DNA of 64,000 nucleotides from Bacteroidetes bacterium UBA6221 (GCA_002421685.1 DISB01000015.1:119931-183930), one strand, 5' to 3'. Shown: positions 49,358-59,385, numbered from the stretch's first letter. Translations and numbers: made by a program. The notes: generated by a model not told the origin, from the sequence alone.

Positions 49358-50197
49358 TTAGTAGTTGAACATGAAGGTGACTGAAACTATATGCTCCGCG
49401 AAATAGGATTTGTGTATGGTCTTCATGCGGGTATAGTCCCATTGATAGGCAAACTGTATCATATTGCCGTTGGTGAGGCGGTACATAAGCGCCAGCCGGC
49501 TGTTAAGCCTGAAGTATTTGCCAAAAGTGCCGGTAACAGCGTTATCAAAAAAGTCTTTGCCGGGTTTATTATCGGGGTCGGCCAGTTCTTCCCTGTTCAG
49601 GTAGTATGGGCGCGACAGGTTGGCAAAGAAAGGTATGGCCAGGTCCCAGGTCAGGAAGCTGGTCTTTTCGCCGAAGGTTATTTCTTTGGTTATCTTGCCG
49701 CAAAGCCCCAGGCTGACAGCATATTCATATACGCGGGACGCATCCACCAGGTGGTCGGCCTTCTTATATGCAAACTGGGCAGATAGTATGCCGCCTGCAC
49801 GTACTTCCATATCGCGCATCTCCACCGGCATTTTGAACAGGAACCTGTAGTCCATAAGCGCACGTTGGGTCTTCGCATACACCTTCATCGGCTTATCCGC
49901 GTTATGTGTCAGGTTGAGCGAGGATGCACGTAATGACAGCTCGGTGTAAACCGATGGATTTACCTTGATATGGCTGAGCATGGGCAAAGCGCCGACCCTG
50001 CTATATATCACCGGCGAAATAGCCGGGTCATTCATCACCTGGTAAGTGGCGCCGGCGCCTATACCTATATAGCGCAGATACCCATATACGGATTCCACAC
50101 CGCCTTCTTCTTCGGTGTACTGTGCCCCGGCAGTTGTAGCCAGGACGCAGGCACACAAGCAGAGCGCCAGCCTTCTTCCTAAATCATTCAGATACAT
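49358..50197 (-). CDS. Outer-membrane beta-barrel-like protein
   Basis: 279-residue exported protein, signal peptide ending TAGAQ. Alternating hydrophobic strands and a C-terminal aromatic ending (AEHIVSVTFMFNY) fit an outer-membrane barrel. YLRYIGIGAGATYQVM at the start of the mature part is barrel-like. No named family recognised. Directly upstream of the S41-like lipoprotein gene (17-base gap), so they may act together. Confidence 0.65.
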   Translation of the reverse strand: MYLNDLGRRLALCLCACVLATTAGAQYTEEEGGVESVYGYLRYIGIGAGATYQVMNDPAISPVIYSRVGALPMLSHIKVNPSVYTELSLRASSLNLTHNADKPMKVYAKTQRALMDYRFLFKMPVEMRDMEVRAGGILSAQFAYKKADHLVDASRVYEYAVSLGLCGKITKEITFGEKTSFLTWDLAIPFFANLSRPYYLNREELADPDNKPGKDFFDNAVTGTFGKYFRLNSRLALMYRLTNGNMIQFAYQWDYTRMKTIHKSYFAEHIVSVTFMFNY

Positions 50198-50237
50198 AAG
50201 GGCGGCAAAATATCAATAAAAAGAGGAACGGCAAAAA

Positions 50238-51308
50238 CTATGATAACCTGTACACCCATCCGCGGGTATCCGGTTTGCGGCCATAACGCACCGCATTCAG
50301 TTCCTGGCGCAACCAGGGGGCCAGTTTCCATTCTTCCTGCGGGGGAAGGACCATCTTTTCACCTTTGTAGGTCAGGTCGGCTATGGGCGCTATAGACGCC
50401 GCCGTACCGGTTCCGAAAGCCTCGCGTAGTTCTCCCGCATGGTACGCTTCGATGATCTCGTCTATGTGTAGCGGACGTTCCTCCACCTCATAGCCGTTTT
50501 CTTTCAGGATGGTAATAACGCTGTCGCGGGTAATGCCTTCCAGGATAGTATCGGACAAGTCGGGGGTGATAATTTTGTCTCCTAGTACGAAGAACACGTT
50601 CATCGTACCTATTTCCTGCACATATTTATGCTCCAGGCCATCCATCCACAATATCTGGTGATAGCCCTTCTTGCGTACTTCCGTCATCGGGTACATGCTG
50701 CCTCCATAATTGCCGGCGGCTTTGGTATAACCTACCCCTCCCGGGAATGCCCGCACGTAGTTTTCATCTACATATATAGACACGGGCTCGGCATAATAAG
50801 GGCCGGCCGGGCTGGTGATGATCATAAAGCGGAACTTTGTGGTGGGCTTGATACCGATAAATTCATCCATCGCCATCATGAAAGGGCGTATATATAAAGA
50901 TGTCCTGTCTGCTTCGGGTATCCATCCTTTATCCAGGTCTATCAATTGCCTCAACCCTTCCATGAACAATTCTTCGGGCACTGTAGGCATACCCATACGG
51001 ACAGCCGAACGGTTCATGCGCTTCCAGTTATCCTGCGGGCGAAATATAATAGGATTTCCTTCTGGGTCTTTATATGCTTTTATTCCTTCAAATATCGCCT
51101 GGCCGTAGTGAAAAAATGATGTCGCCGGGCTCATGCTCAAATTGCCGTAAGGAACTATCTCAGGTTGATTCCATGCTCCATCTACATAATCAGCTATCAG
51201 CATATGGTCTGAGTAAACCTTGCCAAACTCTAAATTGTTTTTGTCTAACTCGTGAAGCCTGCTCTTCTCTGTTTTCTTAACCCTGATATCAAAAGTGAAT
51301 ACATCCAT
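50238..51308 (-). CDS. ilvE: Branched-chain-amino-acid aminotransferase
   Basis: 356-residue PLP enzyme of fold type IV for Leu, Ile and Val. FHYGQAIFEGIKAYK at the N-terminal part, the PLP lysine in GYTKAAGNYGGS, and EIGTMNVFFV and FGTGTAASIAPI are family features of the eukaryote-like long BCAT group. The C-terminus is 40 bases before the barrel gene start. Other ilv/leu genes are not here. Confidence 0.95.
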   Translation of the reverse strand: MDVFTFDIRVKKTEKSRLHELDKNNLEFGKVYSDHMLIADYVDGAWNQPEIVPYGNLSMSPATSFFHYGQAIFEGIKAYKDPEGNPIIFRPQDNWKRMNRSAVRMGMPTVPEELFMEGLRQLIDLDKGWIPEADRTSLYIRPFMMAMDEFIGIKPTTKFRFMIITSPAGPYYAEPVSIYVDENYVRAFPGGVGYTKAAGNYGGSMYPMTEVRKKGYHQILWMDGLEHKYVQEIGTMNVFFVLGDKIITPDLSDTILEGITRDSVITILKENGYEVEERPLHIDEIIEAYHAGELREAFGTGTAASIAPIADLTYKGEKMVLPPQEEWKLAPWLRQELNAVRYGRKPDTRGWVYRLS

Positions 51309-51415
51309 ACGCGCAAATATTTAAAAAGAACGAATAATAAAAAGGATTACAAAGAAACAAAAAAAAATGGAATAGATTTGCTAAAATTGTATGGCTATTC
51401 GCTGAAACGCTTGTT

Positions 51416-51877
51416 ATGACTGACTTCCCGAGGATTATTAATACCGAAATAATTGATACTGAAACAGATGTCTTCTGGCATAGCAATACAACTTCACACG
51501 AAAACATTTCAACTAAAAATATTTTAATCCTATCAAAAAAATTTGATGAACAATCTGCAGAACATTCGCAACTGATTAAAATTCTCGACGCCTGCAAGCT
51601 AAAAAGCGATGCATATAACCTGCTGCAATTTGCTGAAAATGAGAAGAGAGCATGGCATCAACTGAAAGTTTCTGTGCAACCTTCGGCTGTCATACTATTT
51701 GGCATTCATCCCACCGACCTGGGTGTTTCAGCATTGTTCCGACTGAACAGCATCAACAATTTTGACGGCGTTACCTGGATACCCACCTTATCGTTACAAG
51801 ACCTGGAACAACAGCCCCAGGCAAAAAAAGACCTATGGGTCAATGCGCTGAAACCATTATTTGCAGATACACAATAA
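51416..51877 (+). CDS. Hypothetical protein upstream of recQ, possibly DNA polymerase III psi-like
   Basis: 153-residue soluble protein. Its C-terminal segment (PTLSLQDLEQQPQAKKDLW...LKPLF) resembles the end of E. coli HolD/psi (LTDLRANPTARAALWQQI), and a preceding strand pattern (AVILFGIHPTDLG) would fit the psi fold. The match is by eye and weak. Three bases separate it from recQ, so the pair is cotranslated, which fits a replication/repair role. Function otherwise unknown. Confidence 0.5.
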   Translation: MTDFPRIINTEIIDTETDVFWHSNTTSHENISTKNILILSKKFDEQSAEHSQLIKILDACKLKSDAYNLLQFAENEKRAWHQLKVSVQPSAVILFGIHPTDLGVSALFRLNSINNFDGVTWIPTLSLQDLEQQPQAKKDLWVNALKPLFADTQ

Positions 51878-51879
51878 CC

Positions 51880-53784
51880 TTGCCTGCGCCCATAGAAATA
51901 TTAAAACGGTATTGGGGTTTTGATAACTTCAGGCCACTACAAGCGGATATCATCAATTCCATATTGCAGGGTCACGATACCCTGGCATTGTTACCAACCG
52001 GCGGGGGGAAATCCATATGTTACCAGTTGCCCTCTTTATTACACAAAGGGGTAACAATAGTAGTAACGCCCTTGGTGGCATTGATGCAGGAACAGGTGGA
52101 AAAACTCAATTCACTAAATATTCCTGCTGCACACATCAGCGCCGGTATGCACCGGGCCGAAGTGCACAGGATACTTAATAACACCGTTGAAGGAGCCTAT
52201 AAACTACTTTACATCTCTCCCGAACGTATTCAAACTGAATTGTTCAATAAATACCTGCCAGTCATTGACATTCAATTAGTTGCAGTAGACGAGGCTCACT
52301 GCATATCTCAGTGGGGGCATGATTTCAGGCCAGATTACCTACAGATAAAAACTATCAGAAAACTGTTTAAAACTGTGCCGGTTTTGGCCGTTACCGCATC
52401 AGCCACAAAATCAGTTGAGGTAGATATAGTCAAACAACTGGAAATGAAAGATATACGCCTGTTTAAAGACAGCTTTGAGCGGGTGAATCTCCATTATACC
52501 GTGCAATACAGCGAGCAAAAGAACAGGGATGTCGCAGCATGGCTGAACAGCGTAACAAATAGCAGCAGTATAGTGTATTGCCGCAGCAGGAAGCAAACAG
52601 AAGTACTCTGCCGCCAATTGCAGCAAAGCGGTGTTAATGCCCTGGCCTATCATGCCGGTATGGGTCACGAACAACGGATGCAACACCGTGAAATCTGGAT
52701 GAACAATGCTGCTCCCGTCATGGTGGCAACAACGGCTTTCGGCATGGGCATAGATAAACCCAATGTACGGCTGGTACTGCATTACGACGCCCCCGAACAT
52801 CTTGAAGCTTATTACCAGGAATCGGGAAGGGCGGGCCGCGATGGCAAAGCAGCACATTCGGTATTACTATACAACAAACAGGATATCAACAAATTAGAGG
52901 GAAGCACAGAGACACAGTTCCCTCCTTACGATTTCATAAGGAAGGTGTACCAATCTGTGGCGGAATACCTGCAGATACCTATCGGTACAGAGCCCTATCG
53001 TTACTATGATTTCAACCTGGCCGATTTCTGTAAAAAATTCAAACTGCCGGCAATACCGGCATCAAGGGCATTAAAATTGCTGGAACAGGAGGGATTGTGG
53101 ACCTTGAGTGAAGCGGTATTTGTACCTACTACGGTGCATGTACTTGCCGACCGGGCAGAACTGGACAATATCAGCCGGCTGTACCCGGACCTGAATATGC
53201 TTATCACCACTATGCTCAGGCTATACGGCAGTTTGTTCTACTACCCTACCCCGGTCAATACTAAAGTGATAGCCAAGCACCTGAAGATAAAAACGCTGTT
53301 GGTTGAACAGATTCTGGAACAGTTGGACAAAATGGAACTGGTGGAGTACAATAAACCTAAGGATGGGCCGCAGCTATTCTTTCACCATTACCGCGTGGAC
53401 AGCCGCAACCTGCTCATCAATACAGAGCGCATCAATGCACTCAAAAAAACACACCGGCAGCGTACGGAAGCAATGATAGGGTACTTTACAGACACCCAGG
53501 TATGCCGCACAAAAACTATACTCCTGTATTTTGGGCAGCAATACGACAAAGACTGCGGGCATTGCGATGTGTGCGCAGGTAAAAAAGCCGGGGTAAGTTC
53601 ATTCAAAGAGGTAAAAACAGCAATAGAACGGTTATTTACAAATGCTACAGAAAAAAGTATCGCCGAAATAGTTGGCCTATTACCCGGCTACAACGCAGAG
53701 GCAATTACAGATGCCATCCGGCAGATGCTGGACGACGGCAAGTATGGTATAAAGGGGAATAATATGGTTTACCGGAAGTATTAA
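51880..53784 (+). CDS. recQ: ATP-dependent DNA helicase RecQ
   Basis: 634-residue 3'-5' helicase. Walker A LLPTGGGKSICYQLP, DEAHCISQWGHDFRPDY, motif IV-VI (AYHAGMGHEQRMQHRE, ATTAFGMGIDKP, YYQESGRAGRDG) and RQC zinc cysteines (CRTKTILLYFGQ...CGHCDVC). A C-terminal winged helix remains, but no HRDC domain is seen. Start is TTG, three bases after the upstream stop; a longer frame overlaps the upstream gene. The stop overlaps nadE by four bases. Confidence 0.92.
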   Translation: MPAPIEILKRYWGFDNFRPLQADIINSILQGHDTLALLPTGGGKSICYQLPSLLHKGVTIVVTPLVALMQEQVEKLNSLNIPAAHISAGMHRAEVHRILNNTVEGAYKLLYISPERIQTELFNKYLPVIDIQLVAVDEAHCISQWGHDFRPDYLQIKTIRKLFKTVPVLAVTASATKSVEVDIVKQLEMKDIRLFKDSFERVNLHYTVQYSEQKNRDVAAWLNSVTNSSSIVYCRSRKQTEVLCRQLQQSGVNALAYHAGMGHEQRMQHREIWMNNAAPVMVATTAFGMGIDKPNVRLVLHYDAPEHLEAYYQESGRAGRDGKAAHSVLLYNKQDINKLEGSTETQFPPYDFIRKVYQSVAEYLQIPIGTEPYRYYDFNLADFCKKFKLPAIPASRALKLLEQEGLWTLSEAVFVPTTVHVLADRAELDNISRLYPDLNMLITTMLRLYGSLFYYPTPVNTKVIAKHLKIKTLLVEQILEQLDKMELVEYNKPKDGPQLFFHHYRVDSRNLLINTERINALKKTHRQRTEAMIGYFTDTQVCRTKTILLYFGQQYDKDCGHCDVCAGKKAGVSSFKEVKTAIERLFTNATEKSIAEIVGLLPGYNAEAITDAIRQMLDDGKYGIKGNNMVYRKY

Positions 53785-55463
53785 GACAGGTACTTGCCAA
53801 CTATCGGCATCCTGCGCCCTACCCCAAAGGCTTTGGGTGATACCCTGATGATGGGGCAGAACTGGTTGCGTTTGTATTCATTCACATTTACCATCCTTAA
53901 TATGCGTGCAACCAATGCGGCGTCAAATCCCTGCGCTATTATTTCTTTCGGCCCTTGCCTGCGTTCAATGTATTGGTACAATATCGGGTCTAGCAGGTTG
54001 TACTCAGGCAGGCTGTCACTGTCTTTTTGCCCCTCCCGCAGTTCTGCCGATGGCGCTTTATCAATGATGTTTCGCGGTATTATTTCACCATCACGGTTGA
54101 TATATTCAGCCAATGCATATACCTGCATTTTGTACAGATCGCCCAGCACGCCCAGGCCTCCCGCCATATCGCCGTAGAGCGTACCGTAACCGGTGGCCAG
54201 TTCACTTTTATTAGATGTATTCAATAATATAGAACCGAATTTATTGGAGAGCGCCATCACCAATGTACCCCTGATGCGGGACTGCAGGTTTTCTTCGGCC
54301 ACATTGAAAGGAAGGTTCTTAAAAATAGGCCCAAGCGCCTGCCTGTATTCCTCAAAAACACTTTTTATAGGGAGTATATCAAAGTGATTTTCAAGGTTTT
54401 CAGAGAGTTGTACTGCATCGTCCACCGAATGCCCGGTAGAATATTGTGAGGGCATGAGCAGGGCGCGTACATTCCCGCTTCCCAAAGCATGACAGGCAAG
54501 AGCAAGCGTAACCGCGCTGTCTATGCCACCCGACGAAGCAATAATAGCTTTGGTAAAACCCATCTTGCTGAAATAATCACGAATGCCTGTTATCAATGCA
54601 TCGTGTATCAGCTCTATACCCAGGTTTGGTTCAAACGATTTAGGCATCGGGGCTGAATCGGGGATATCTGCAGCTTTGCGCACAACAGGCTGAACGAAAC
54701 TGTTATCCTCACGCAATTCAACATAAGCCAGTTCTTCAGAAAAATAAGGTAGTTCAACAACCAGGTTTTCATGTGTGTCCATTACCACCGAGCCGCCGTC
54801 AAACACTATTTCCGTTTGCGAGCCTACGGTGTTGCAATAGATCATCGGTATCTTATACTTTGCTACATTCCTTTTTACAATGCTCAGCCGTTCCTGGGCC
54901 TGCGCATAATCGAACGGAGAGGCACTGATATTGACCATAATATCAGGCCGCTGTTGTACCAGTTCATCCATAGGGCAAATACGGTACAGAGGGTTATCGT
55001 CAAGGTTCCAGATATCTTCGCAAACTGTTACTGCCAGTCTCTTGCCTTTGAATTCCCATACGCTCCGCTCAAGGCCGGGTTCAAAGTAGCGATACTCGTC
55101 AAAAATATCGTAAGTAGGCAGTAGTGTTTTATGGGCGACGGCCTTTACTTCTTTTCCATACAATAGGTAGGCGCTATTGAACAGATCTTTTCCTTCTTTC
55201 GTTGGATTGTGTGATGGCGCACCCACAATGACACCGATTGTATCAGCTTCCTGTGCAATTTTATTCACTGCATCCAGGCTTTGCTCAATGAAGTCGTTAA
55301 ACTCCAGGAAATCGCGCGGCGGGTATCCGCAAACCGCCAGCTCCGAAAATATTATGAGGTCGCCCCCCTGCTGCTTCGCCTGCCGCACAGCATCTATTAT
55401 TTTAGCTGTATTAGATTCAAAATTGCCTATATGGTAGTTCTGCTGTGCGAGGAATATCTTCAT
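53781..55463 (-). CDS. nadE: NAD+ synthase, glutamine-hydrolysing
   Basis: 560-residue two-domain enzyme converting deamido-NAD to NAD. N-terminal nitrilase domain with the Glu-Lys-Cys triad (FSELAVCGYPP, HKTLLPTYDIF, VTVCEDIW); C-terminal synthase domain with the ATP P-loop SSGGIDSAVTLALA. Start MKIFLAQ chosen, eight bases after a -7 box. The stop overlaps recQ by four bases. Confidence 0.96.
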   Translation of the reverse strand: MKIFLAQQNYHIGNFESNTAKIIDAVRQAKQQGGDLIIFSELAVCGYPPRDFLEFNDFIEQSLDAVNKIAQEADTIGVIVGAPSHNPTKEGKDLFNSAYLLYGKEVKAVAHKTLLPTYDIFDEYRYFEPGLERSVWEFKGKRLAVTVCEDIWNLDDNPLYRICPMDELVQQRPDIMVNISASPFDYAQAQERLSIVKRNVAKYKIPMIYCNTVGSQTEIVFDGGSVVMDTHENLVVELPYFSEELAYVELREDNSFVQPVVRKAADIPDSAPMPKSFEPNLGIELIHDALITGIRDYFSKMGFTKAIIASSGGIDSAVTLALACHALGSGNVRALLMPSQYSTGHSVDDAVQLSENLENHFDILPIKSVFEEYRQALGPIFKNLPFNVAEENLQSRIRGTLVMALSNKFGSILLNTSNKSELATGYGTLYGDMAGGLGVLGDLYKMQVYALAEYINRDGEIIPRNIIDKAPSAELREGQKDSDSLPEYNLLDPILYQYIERRQGPKEIIAQGFDAALVARILRMVNVNEYKRNQFCPIIRVSPKAFGVGRRMPIVGKYLS

Positions 55464-55471
55464 ATACAAGC

Positions 55472-55479
55472 CAAAATTA
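55472..55479 (-). promoter_or_regulatory. Promoter -7 box for nadE
   Basis: Minus-strand TAATTTTG, perfect TAnnTTTG, eight bases before the nadE ATG, giving a nearly leaderless mRNA. Confidence 0.45.
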
Positions 55480-55501
55480 CAATTTCACACATAGTAATAA
55501 T

Positions 55502-55533
55502 AAAAAGAGCAGCCCATATGTTGCAGGCTGCTC
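55502..55533 (-). terminator. Terminator of the PorT-like gene
   Basis: Stem GAGCAGCC/GGCTGCTC with an 11-base loop; A-runs on both sides, the left one giving the U-tract to the minus-strand transcript ending at 55555. Confidence 0.75.
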
Positions 55534-55554
55534 AAAAAAACTGTACCGGCTACC

Positions 55555-56367
55555 CTAAAAGAATAAGCCAACCTTCAGCGCTATATTGTTCAGCCTGATG
55601 TTGCCGTCTGTGAATGTACCTTTGTAACCCATATTTATGTCCTTGGGACTCGTGACGTCGGGCGCAAAACCATTATTAAAGAAAAGGCCCATATACAGGC
55701 TCATTTTATCTGTAAGCCTGTATTCCATACCTCCACCCAGGTTCATCTGGAACAGAATAGGAATAATGCTCACCCCGTTGCGCAATTTTTCATTTTCACC
55801 GGTCGCGGTCATATCCACAGTTTTACCAGATGCTGTATCTGTATAGGTTACGGTGTAAGTCGCTTTCTTTGAAATGTTGATAGCCGCAGTGATACCCAGG
55901 TTACCGAATATACGTACTCCGCCACCCAGGTCGTCACTCATCAGTTTGAGCCCGAAGGGCACTTCAAAATATTGCAGGCGATAATCGAAACTGGCCGTCT
56001 TAACAACATTTTTCGGAGCAGGAGTGGGCAATTTTGACGCGTCATACTCGGCCAATATCTTACCGCCCGAGGTTGTCAACTGCACACCGGTAGCAATGCC
56101 ATAGTTCTCTGCAAAAAAATGGTCTATCATCAGCCCCCAGCTATACCCTATTTTGCTGCCTTCGCTGGTCACAATATACAGTCCGTCATTGCTTTTGGAC
56201 GCAGTCGGTTTCATCCAGGCATTATTGGGGGCGATAAACAAACCGAAACGGGTTTTCCGTAATTCGGTGCTTCTTGTTTCAATAGGTTCGCCATAGGTAT
56301 ACTGCGCCGTTGCACTATAAGAGCACACACTAAAACCCATTACAATCAATAATTTCCTGATATACAT
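55555..56367 (-). CDS. Outer-membrane beta-barrel protein, PorT-like
   Basis: 270-residue exported protein, signal peptide ending ATAQ. Repeated amphipathic strands (GLFIAPNNAWMKP, GYSWGLMIDHFF, YFEVPFGLKLM, IFGNLGITAA) and terminal LNNIALKVGLFF match the PorT/outer-membrane beta-barrel family of Bacteroidota. PorT is a T9SS component, but most family members are not, so T9SS membership is only suggested. Between nadE and gldB. Confidence 0.78.
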   Translation of the reverse strand: MYIRKLLIVMGFSVCSYSATAQYTYGEPIETRSTELRKTRFGLFIAPNNAWMKPTASKSNDGLYIVTSEGSKIGYSWGLMIDHFFAENYGIATGVQLTTSGGKILAEYDASKLPTPAPKNVVKTASFDYRLQYFEVPFGLKLMSDDLGGGVRIFGNLGITAAINISKKATYTVTYTDTASGKTVDMTATGENEKLRNGVSIIPILFQMNLGGGMEYRLTDKMSLYMGLFFNNGFAPDVTSPKDINMGYKGTFTDGNIRLNNIALKVGLFF

Positions 56368-56416
56368 ACCCCTTTCAGCGATTTAAAGAATATTATTCAA
56401 ATAAAAACAGTAATGC

Positions 56417-56424
56417 TATTTTTG
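56417..56424 (+). promoter_or_regulatory. Promoter -7 box for gldB
   Basis: TATTTTTG, perfect TAnnTTTG, 46 bases before the gldB ATG at 56471. Confidence 0.45.
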
Positions 56425-56470
56425 CCGTCGTAAAAATAAGCGCATTTCACGGGATGTTAAGTCTTTGTCT

Positions 56471-57517
56471 ATGAAAAGTATTCAACAAAAGTGCATTACC
56501 CTGTTAATATTATTATCCTTACCCGTCATATTTTTCAGTTGCAGCGGTGAAAAAACACCGGATGTGAGTGATGTGCCTGTAAAGCTGAACAGCATGCGCC
56601 TTGACAAAGACCTGTACAACCTGGACACTAACCGGCTGGGTGAGGGGCTGGCAAGCCTCCAAAAGAAATATCCTGAATTCTTAAACTTCTATTTAGACAC
56701 CCTGATGGGTTTTGGCATAAACGGAAATTATACTGATACCAACCCGGGCATTCAAAAAGGGCTTAAAACCTTCCTTACGCACAAAGACTACCGCGGCGTT
56801 TTCGACACCGTGCTGGCACGCTACCCAGATGAAACGAAAATCAATACAACACTCACAAAAGGCTTCCAATATGTAAAGCACTACTTTCCTTCGTATAAGG
56901 AACCGCAGATAATATACCTGGTAACGGGATTGAACAACTACGGCGCTTTGACTTACGGCGATAATACCATAGGTATAGGGTTGGATATGTTCCTGGGCGC
57001 GGATTACCCATTTTATAAATCGGTGGGGATACCTGAATATTTTTCGCGCCAGCTGAATGAAAATTATATACCGGTAGCTGTAATGCGCACTGTATACCGA
57101 CAGGACCATCCTTTTGCGGTAGATGGCAAGGTACTGCTGGATATGATGATACAAAGCGGGAAGGAAATGTACTACCTGGGCAAAGTGCTGCCTTTCACAG
57201 AAGAACATGTGCGCCTTGCTTATACTCCTGAACAATACCAGTGGTGCAAGGAAAACGAAGCCATGGTGTATGATTTTTTTGTACGGCAGGAATTGTTTTA
57301 TGAGAACAACCTGCAAAAAGTAGTCCGCTATGTAATGGATGGCCCCAGCGCTACGGGTATGCCATCGGAAAGTCCCGGCAACATCGGCGCATGGGTAGGC
57401 CTGCAGATAGTTAAGGCCTATATGAATGAACATCCCGAAATGACCCTGGAACAATTGGTAAGTACCCCGATAGATGCACAACGCTTTTTATTAGAGTCAA
57501 AATATAAACCGAGATAG
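56471..57517 (+). CDS. gldB: Gliding motility lipoprotein GldB
   Basis: 348-residue lipoprotein; lipobox FFSC near residue 24. GldB family features: LDKDLYNLDTNRL, YPEFLNFYLDTLMG, ITYGDNTIGIGLDMFLG-like segment (LTYGDNTIGIGLDMFLGADY), and SPGNIGAWVGLQIV. GldB is needed for gliding in Flavobacterium. The ATG at 56471 was chosen over an upstream TTG. gldC is not next to it here; a DUF3078 gene follows after two bases. Confidence 0.9.
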   Translation: MKSIQQKCITLLILLSLPVIFFSCSGEKTPDVSDVPVKLNSMRLDKDLYNLDTNRLGEGLASLQKKYPEFLNFYLDTLMGFGINGNYTDTNPGIQKGLKTFLTHKDYRGVFDTVLARYPDETKINTTLTKGFQYVKHYFPSYKEPQIIYLVTGLNNYGALTYGDNTIGIGLDMFLGADYPFYKSVGIPEYFSRQLNENYIPVAVMRTVYRQDHPFAVDGKVLLDMMIQSGKEMYYLGKVLPFTEEHVRLAYTPEQYQWCKENEAMVYDFFVRQELFYENNLQKVVRYVMDGPSATGMPSESPGNIGAWVGLQIVKAYMNEHPEMTLEQLVSTPIDAQRFLLESKYKPR

Positions 57518-57519
57518 AT

Positions 57520-58539
57520 ATGAAGAGATTAATTACAGTATTATTTGCTGCCGCAAGTTTCAGCTCGATAGCACAAGTAACTGAAACAGACAAAGTAAAA
57601 ACCGGTGTTGAAGTAAAGAACATTGATACAATAGCGTGGATATATAACGGGACACTGAATGTCGGTTTGAACCAGGGTTTCCTGCACAACTGGGCGGCGG
57701 GCGGCGAACTTGCCTCTGCTACAGTAAACGGCCTGTTCAGCGGCAACCTCACCCGGCTATTCAACCGCAACGTGTGGAGTAATAACCTGGATATGAACTA
57801 CGCCTTGTTTTACGCCTACTCTAATGCCTTCACCCCAAGAAAAATGGATGACCGTATCGACTTCACATCAAAATATGGTTACAGGCTGGATACAGCAAGG
57901 GATTTCTACTTTACCACCCTGTTCAATTTCAAATCTCAGTTCACCAAAGGATATGACTACGAGGCGCCCATGTGGGATACATTTTCTACCTCCAACTTCT
58001 TTTCACCGGCATACCTCATACTGGCGCCGGGTATTGAATACAGGCAGGGAACGAACCTGAGCTTGTTCCTTTCACCCGTAGCCGGCCGCTTTACTTTCGT
58101 GAGCAAATATTACACCATGCGGTCGCCCGAAGGGGCCTTTGGCGTAGAGAACGGTAAAAATTTCCGTTTTGAGCTCGGCGCCTATTTTTCCGGGAGGTAT
58201 ATGGTGGACATTACCGAAAACATGAGTTTCAAAACACGTTTAGACCTATATTCCAATTACCTGGCAAAGGATTATACAGACAGCATAGGCAACGTAGTGA
58301 AAAAAGATAACCCGGGCAATATAGATGTACTTTGGGACAACCTGTTCTCGTGGAAAATGACAAAATTTGTGAGCCTGACACTTGGGGCGACGTTTATATA
58401 TGACAACGATATCCCCTACGTGACAACTACTACCGATCCCGCAACAGGACAGGAAGTGCAGAAAGACGAGCCCGGAATGGGCCTGGGCTGGTGGCAGGTG
58501 AAACAAGTGTTTACCTTAGGCTTCCAATACAAATTTTAA
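57520..58539 (+). CDS. DUF3078 outer-membrane protein
   Basis: 339-residue exported protein, signal peptide ending SSIAQ. The DUF3078 core begins WIYNGTLNVGLNQGFLHNWAAGGE and runs as beta-barrel strands to FTLGFQYKF. The family is confined to Bacteroidota outer membranes; function unknown. Starts two bases after gldB stops, so they are cotranscribed. Confidence 0.88.
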   Translation: MKRLITVLFAAASFSSIAQVTETDKVKTGVEVKNIDTIAWIYNGTLNVGLNQGFLHNWAAGGELASATVNGLFSGNLTRLFNRNVWSNNLDMNYALFYAYSNAFTPRKMDDRIDFTSKYGYRLDTARDFYFTTLFNFKSQFTKGYDYEAPMWDTFSTSNFFSPAYLILAPGIEYRQGTNLSLFLSPVAGRFTFVSKYYTMRSPEGAFGVENGKNFRFELGAYFSGRYMVDITENMSFKTRLDLYSNYLAKDYTDSIGNVVKKDNPGNIDVLWDNLFSWKMTKFVSLTLGATFIYDNDIPYVTTTTDPATGQEVQKDEPGMGLGWWQVKQVFTLGFQYKF

Positions 58540-58542
58540 AGG

Positions 58543-58550
58543 TATATTTG
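58543..58550 (+). promoter_or_regulatory. Promoter -7 box for scpA
   Basis: TATATTTG, perfect TAnnTTTG, directly after the DUF3078 stop and 21 bases before the scpA ATG. Confidence 0.45.
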
Positions 58551-58571
58551 AGCGAATTGCTGAATTAACGC

Positions 58572-59381
58572 ATGTCAGAAACTTACCAGATAAAATTGCC
58601 CCAGTTTGAAGGGCCTTTCGATTTGTTGCTGTTCTTTATAGAACGCGACGAGCTGGATATTTACAACATCCCCATCCACAAGATCACCAAAGATTTCCTG
58701 GATTATATACACAAGCTGGAAGCCCTGAACATTGAACTGGCCAGTGAGTTTATCCTGTTTATCTCTACCCTGATGCGCATCAAGGCAAAAATGCTGCTGC
58801 CCCGAAAGGAACTGGATGAACACGGCAATGAAATAGACCCGCGGCAGGAACTGGTGGATAAGATACTGGAATACAAGCGGTTCAAAGAAGCATCGGAACA
58901 AATGATTGTGCTGGAAGCGGAACGCCTGCTGCAACAAAAGCGTGGTAACATACAGAAAGAGCTTGACGCACTGGGTGAAGAATATAGCGAAGGCACAGAA
59001 ATACAGACCATAACCATGTACAAGCTCATGCAGGCTTTTGAGCGTGTAATGGGCAGGTATAAAGAACGGACGGATAAGCCACAACACGTAGTAGTAAAGT
59101 ATAATTACAGCCTGGAAGGACAAAAGACATTCCTCGTAGACCATATAAGAAGTAATACGAGAGTTGCTTTTGAGACCATATTTTCCCAATGCGAGAACCG
59201 CATACATGCGATATTTACCTTCCTGGCCATGTTGGAACTGGTACAGATGAAATACCTCACCCTGCTGATAGGCAGTGGCAGGAATAACTTTATTATAGAA
59301 TGGAATCCCGACGCGCCGGAAAACATGCCGGATACCGGTGAAGATAGCTACAAGACAGAAGCAGATGGCGAAGAAGAATAG
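58572..59381 (+). CDS. scpA: Segregation and condensation protein A
   Basis: 269-residue kleisin of the SMC-ScpAB complex. N-terminal FEGPFDLLLFFIERDELDIYN (SMC-neck binding), ASEFILFISTLMRIKAKMLLP, and a C-terminal winged helix (IFTFLAMLELVQMKYLTLL). The acidic tail is longer than usual. scpB and smc are not in the window. Ends five bases before the convergent lipoprotein gene. Confidence 0.94.
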   Translation: MSETYQIKLPQFEGPFDLLLFFIERDELDIYNIPIHKITKDFLDYIHKLEALNIELASEFILFISTLMRIKAKMLLPRKELDEHGNEIDPRQELVDKILEYKRFKEASEQMIVLEAERLLQQKRGNIQKELDALGEEYSEGTEIQTITMYKLMQAFERVMGRYKERTDKPQHVVVKYNYSLEGQKTFLVDHIRSNTRVAFETIFSQCENRIHAIFTFLAMLELVQMKYLTLLIGSGRNNFIIEWNPDAPENMPDTGEDSYKTEADGEEE

Positions 59382-59385
59382 ACAC

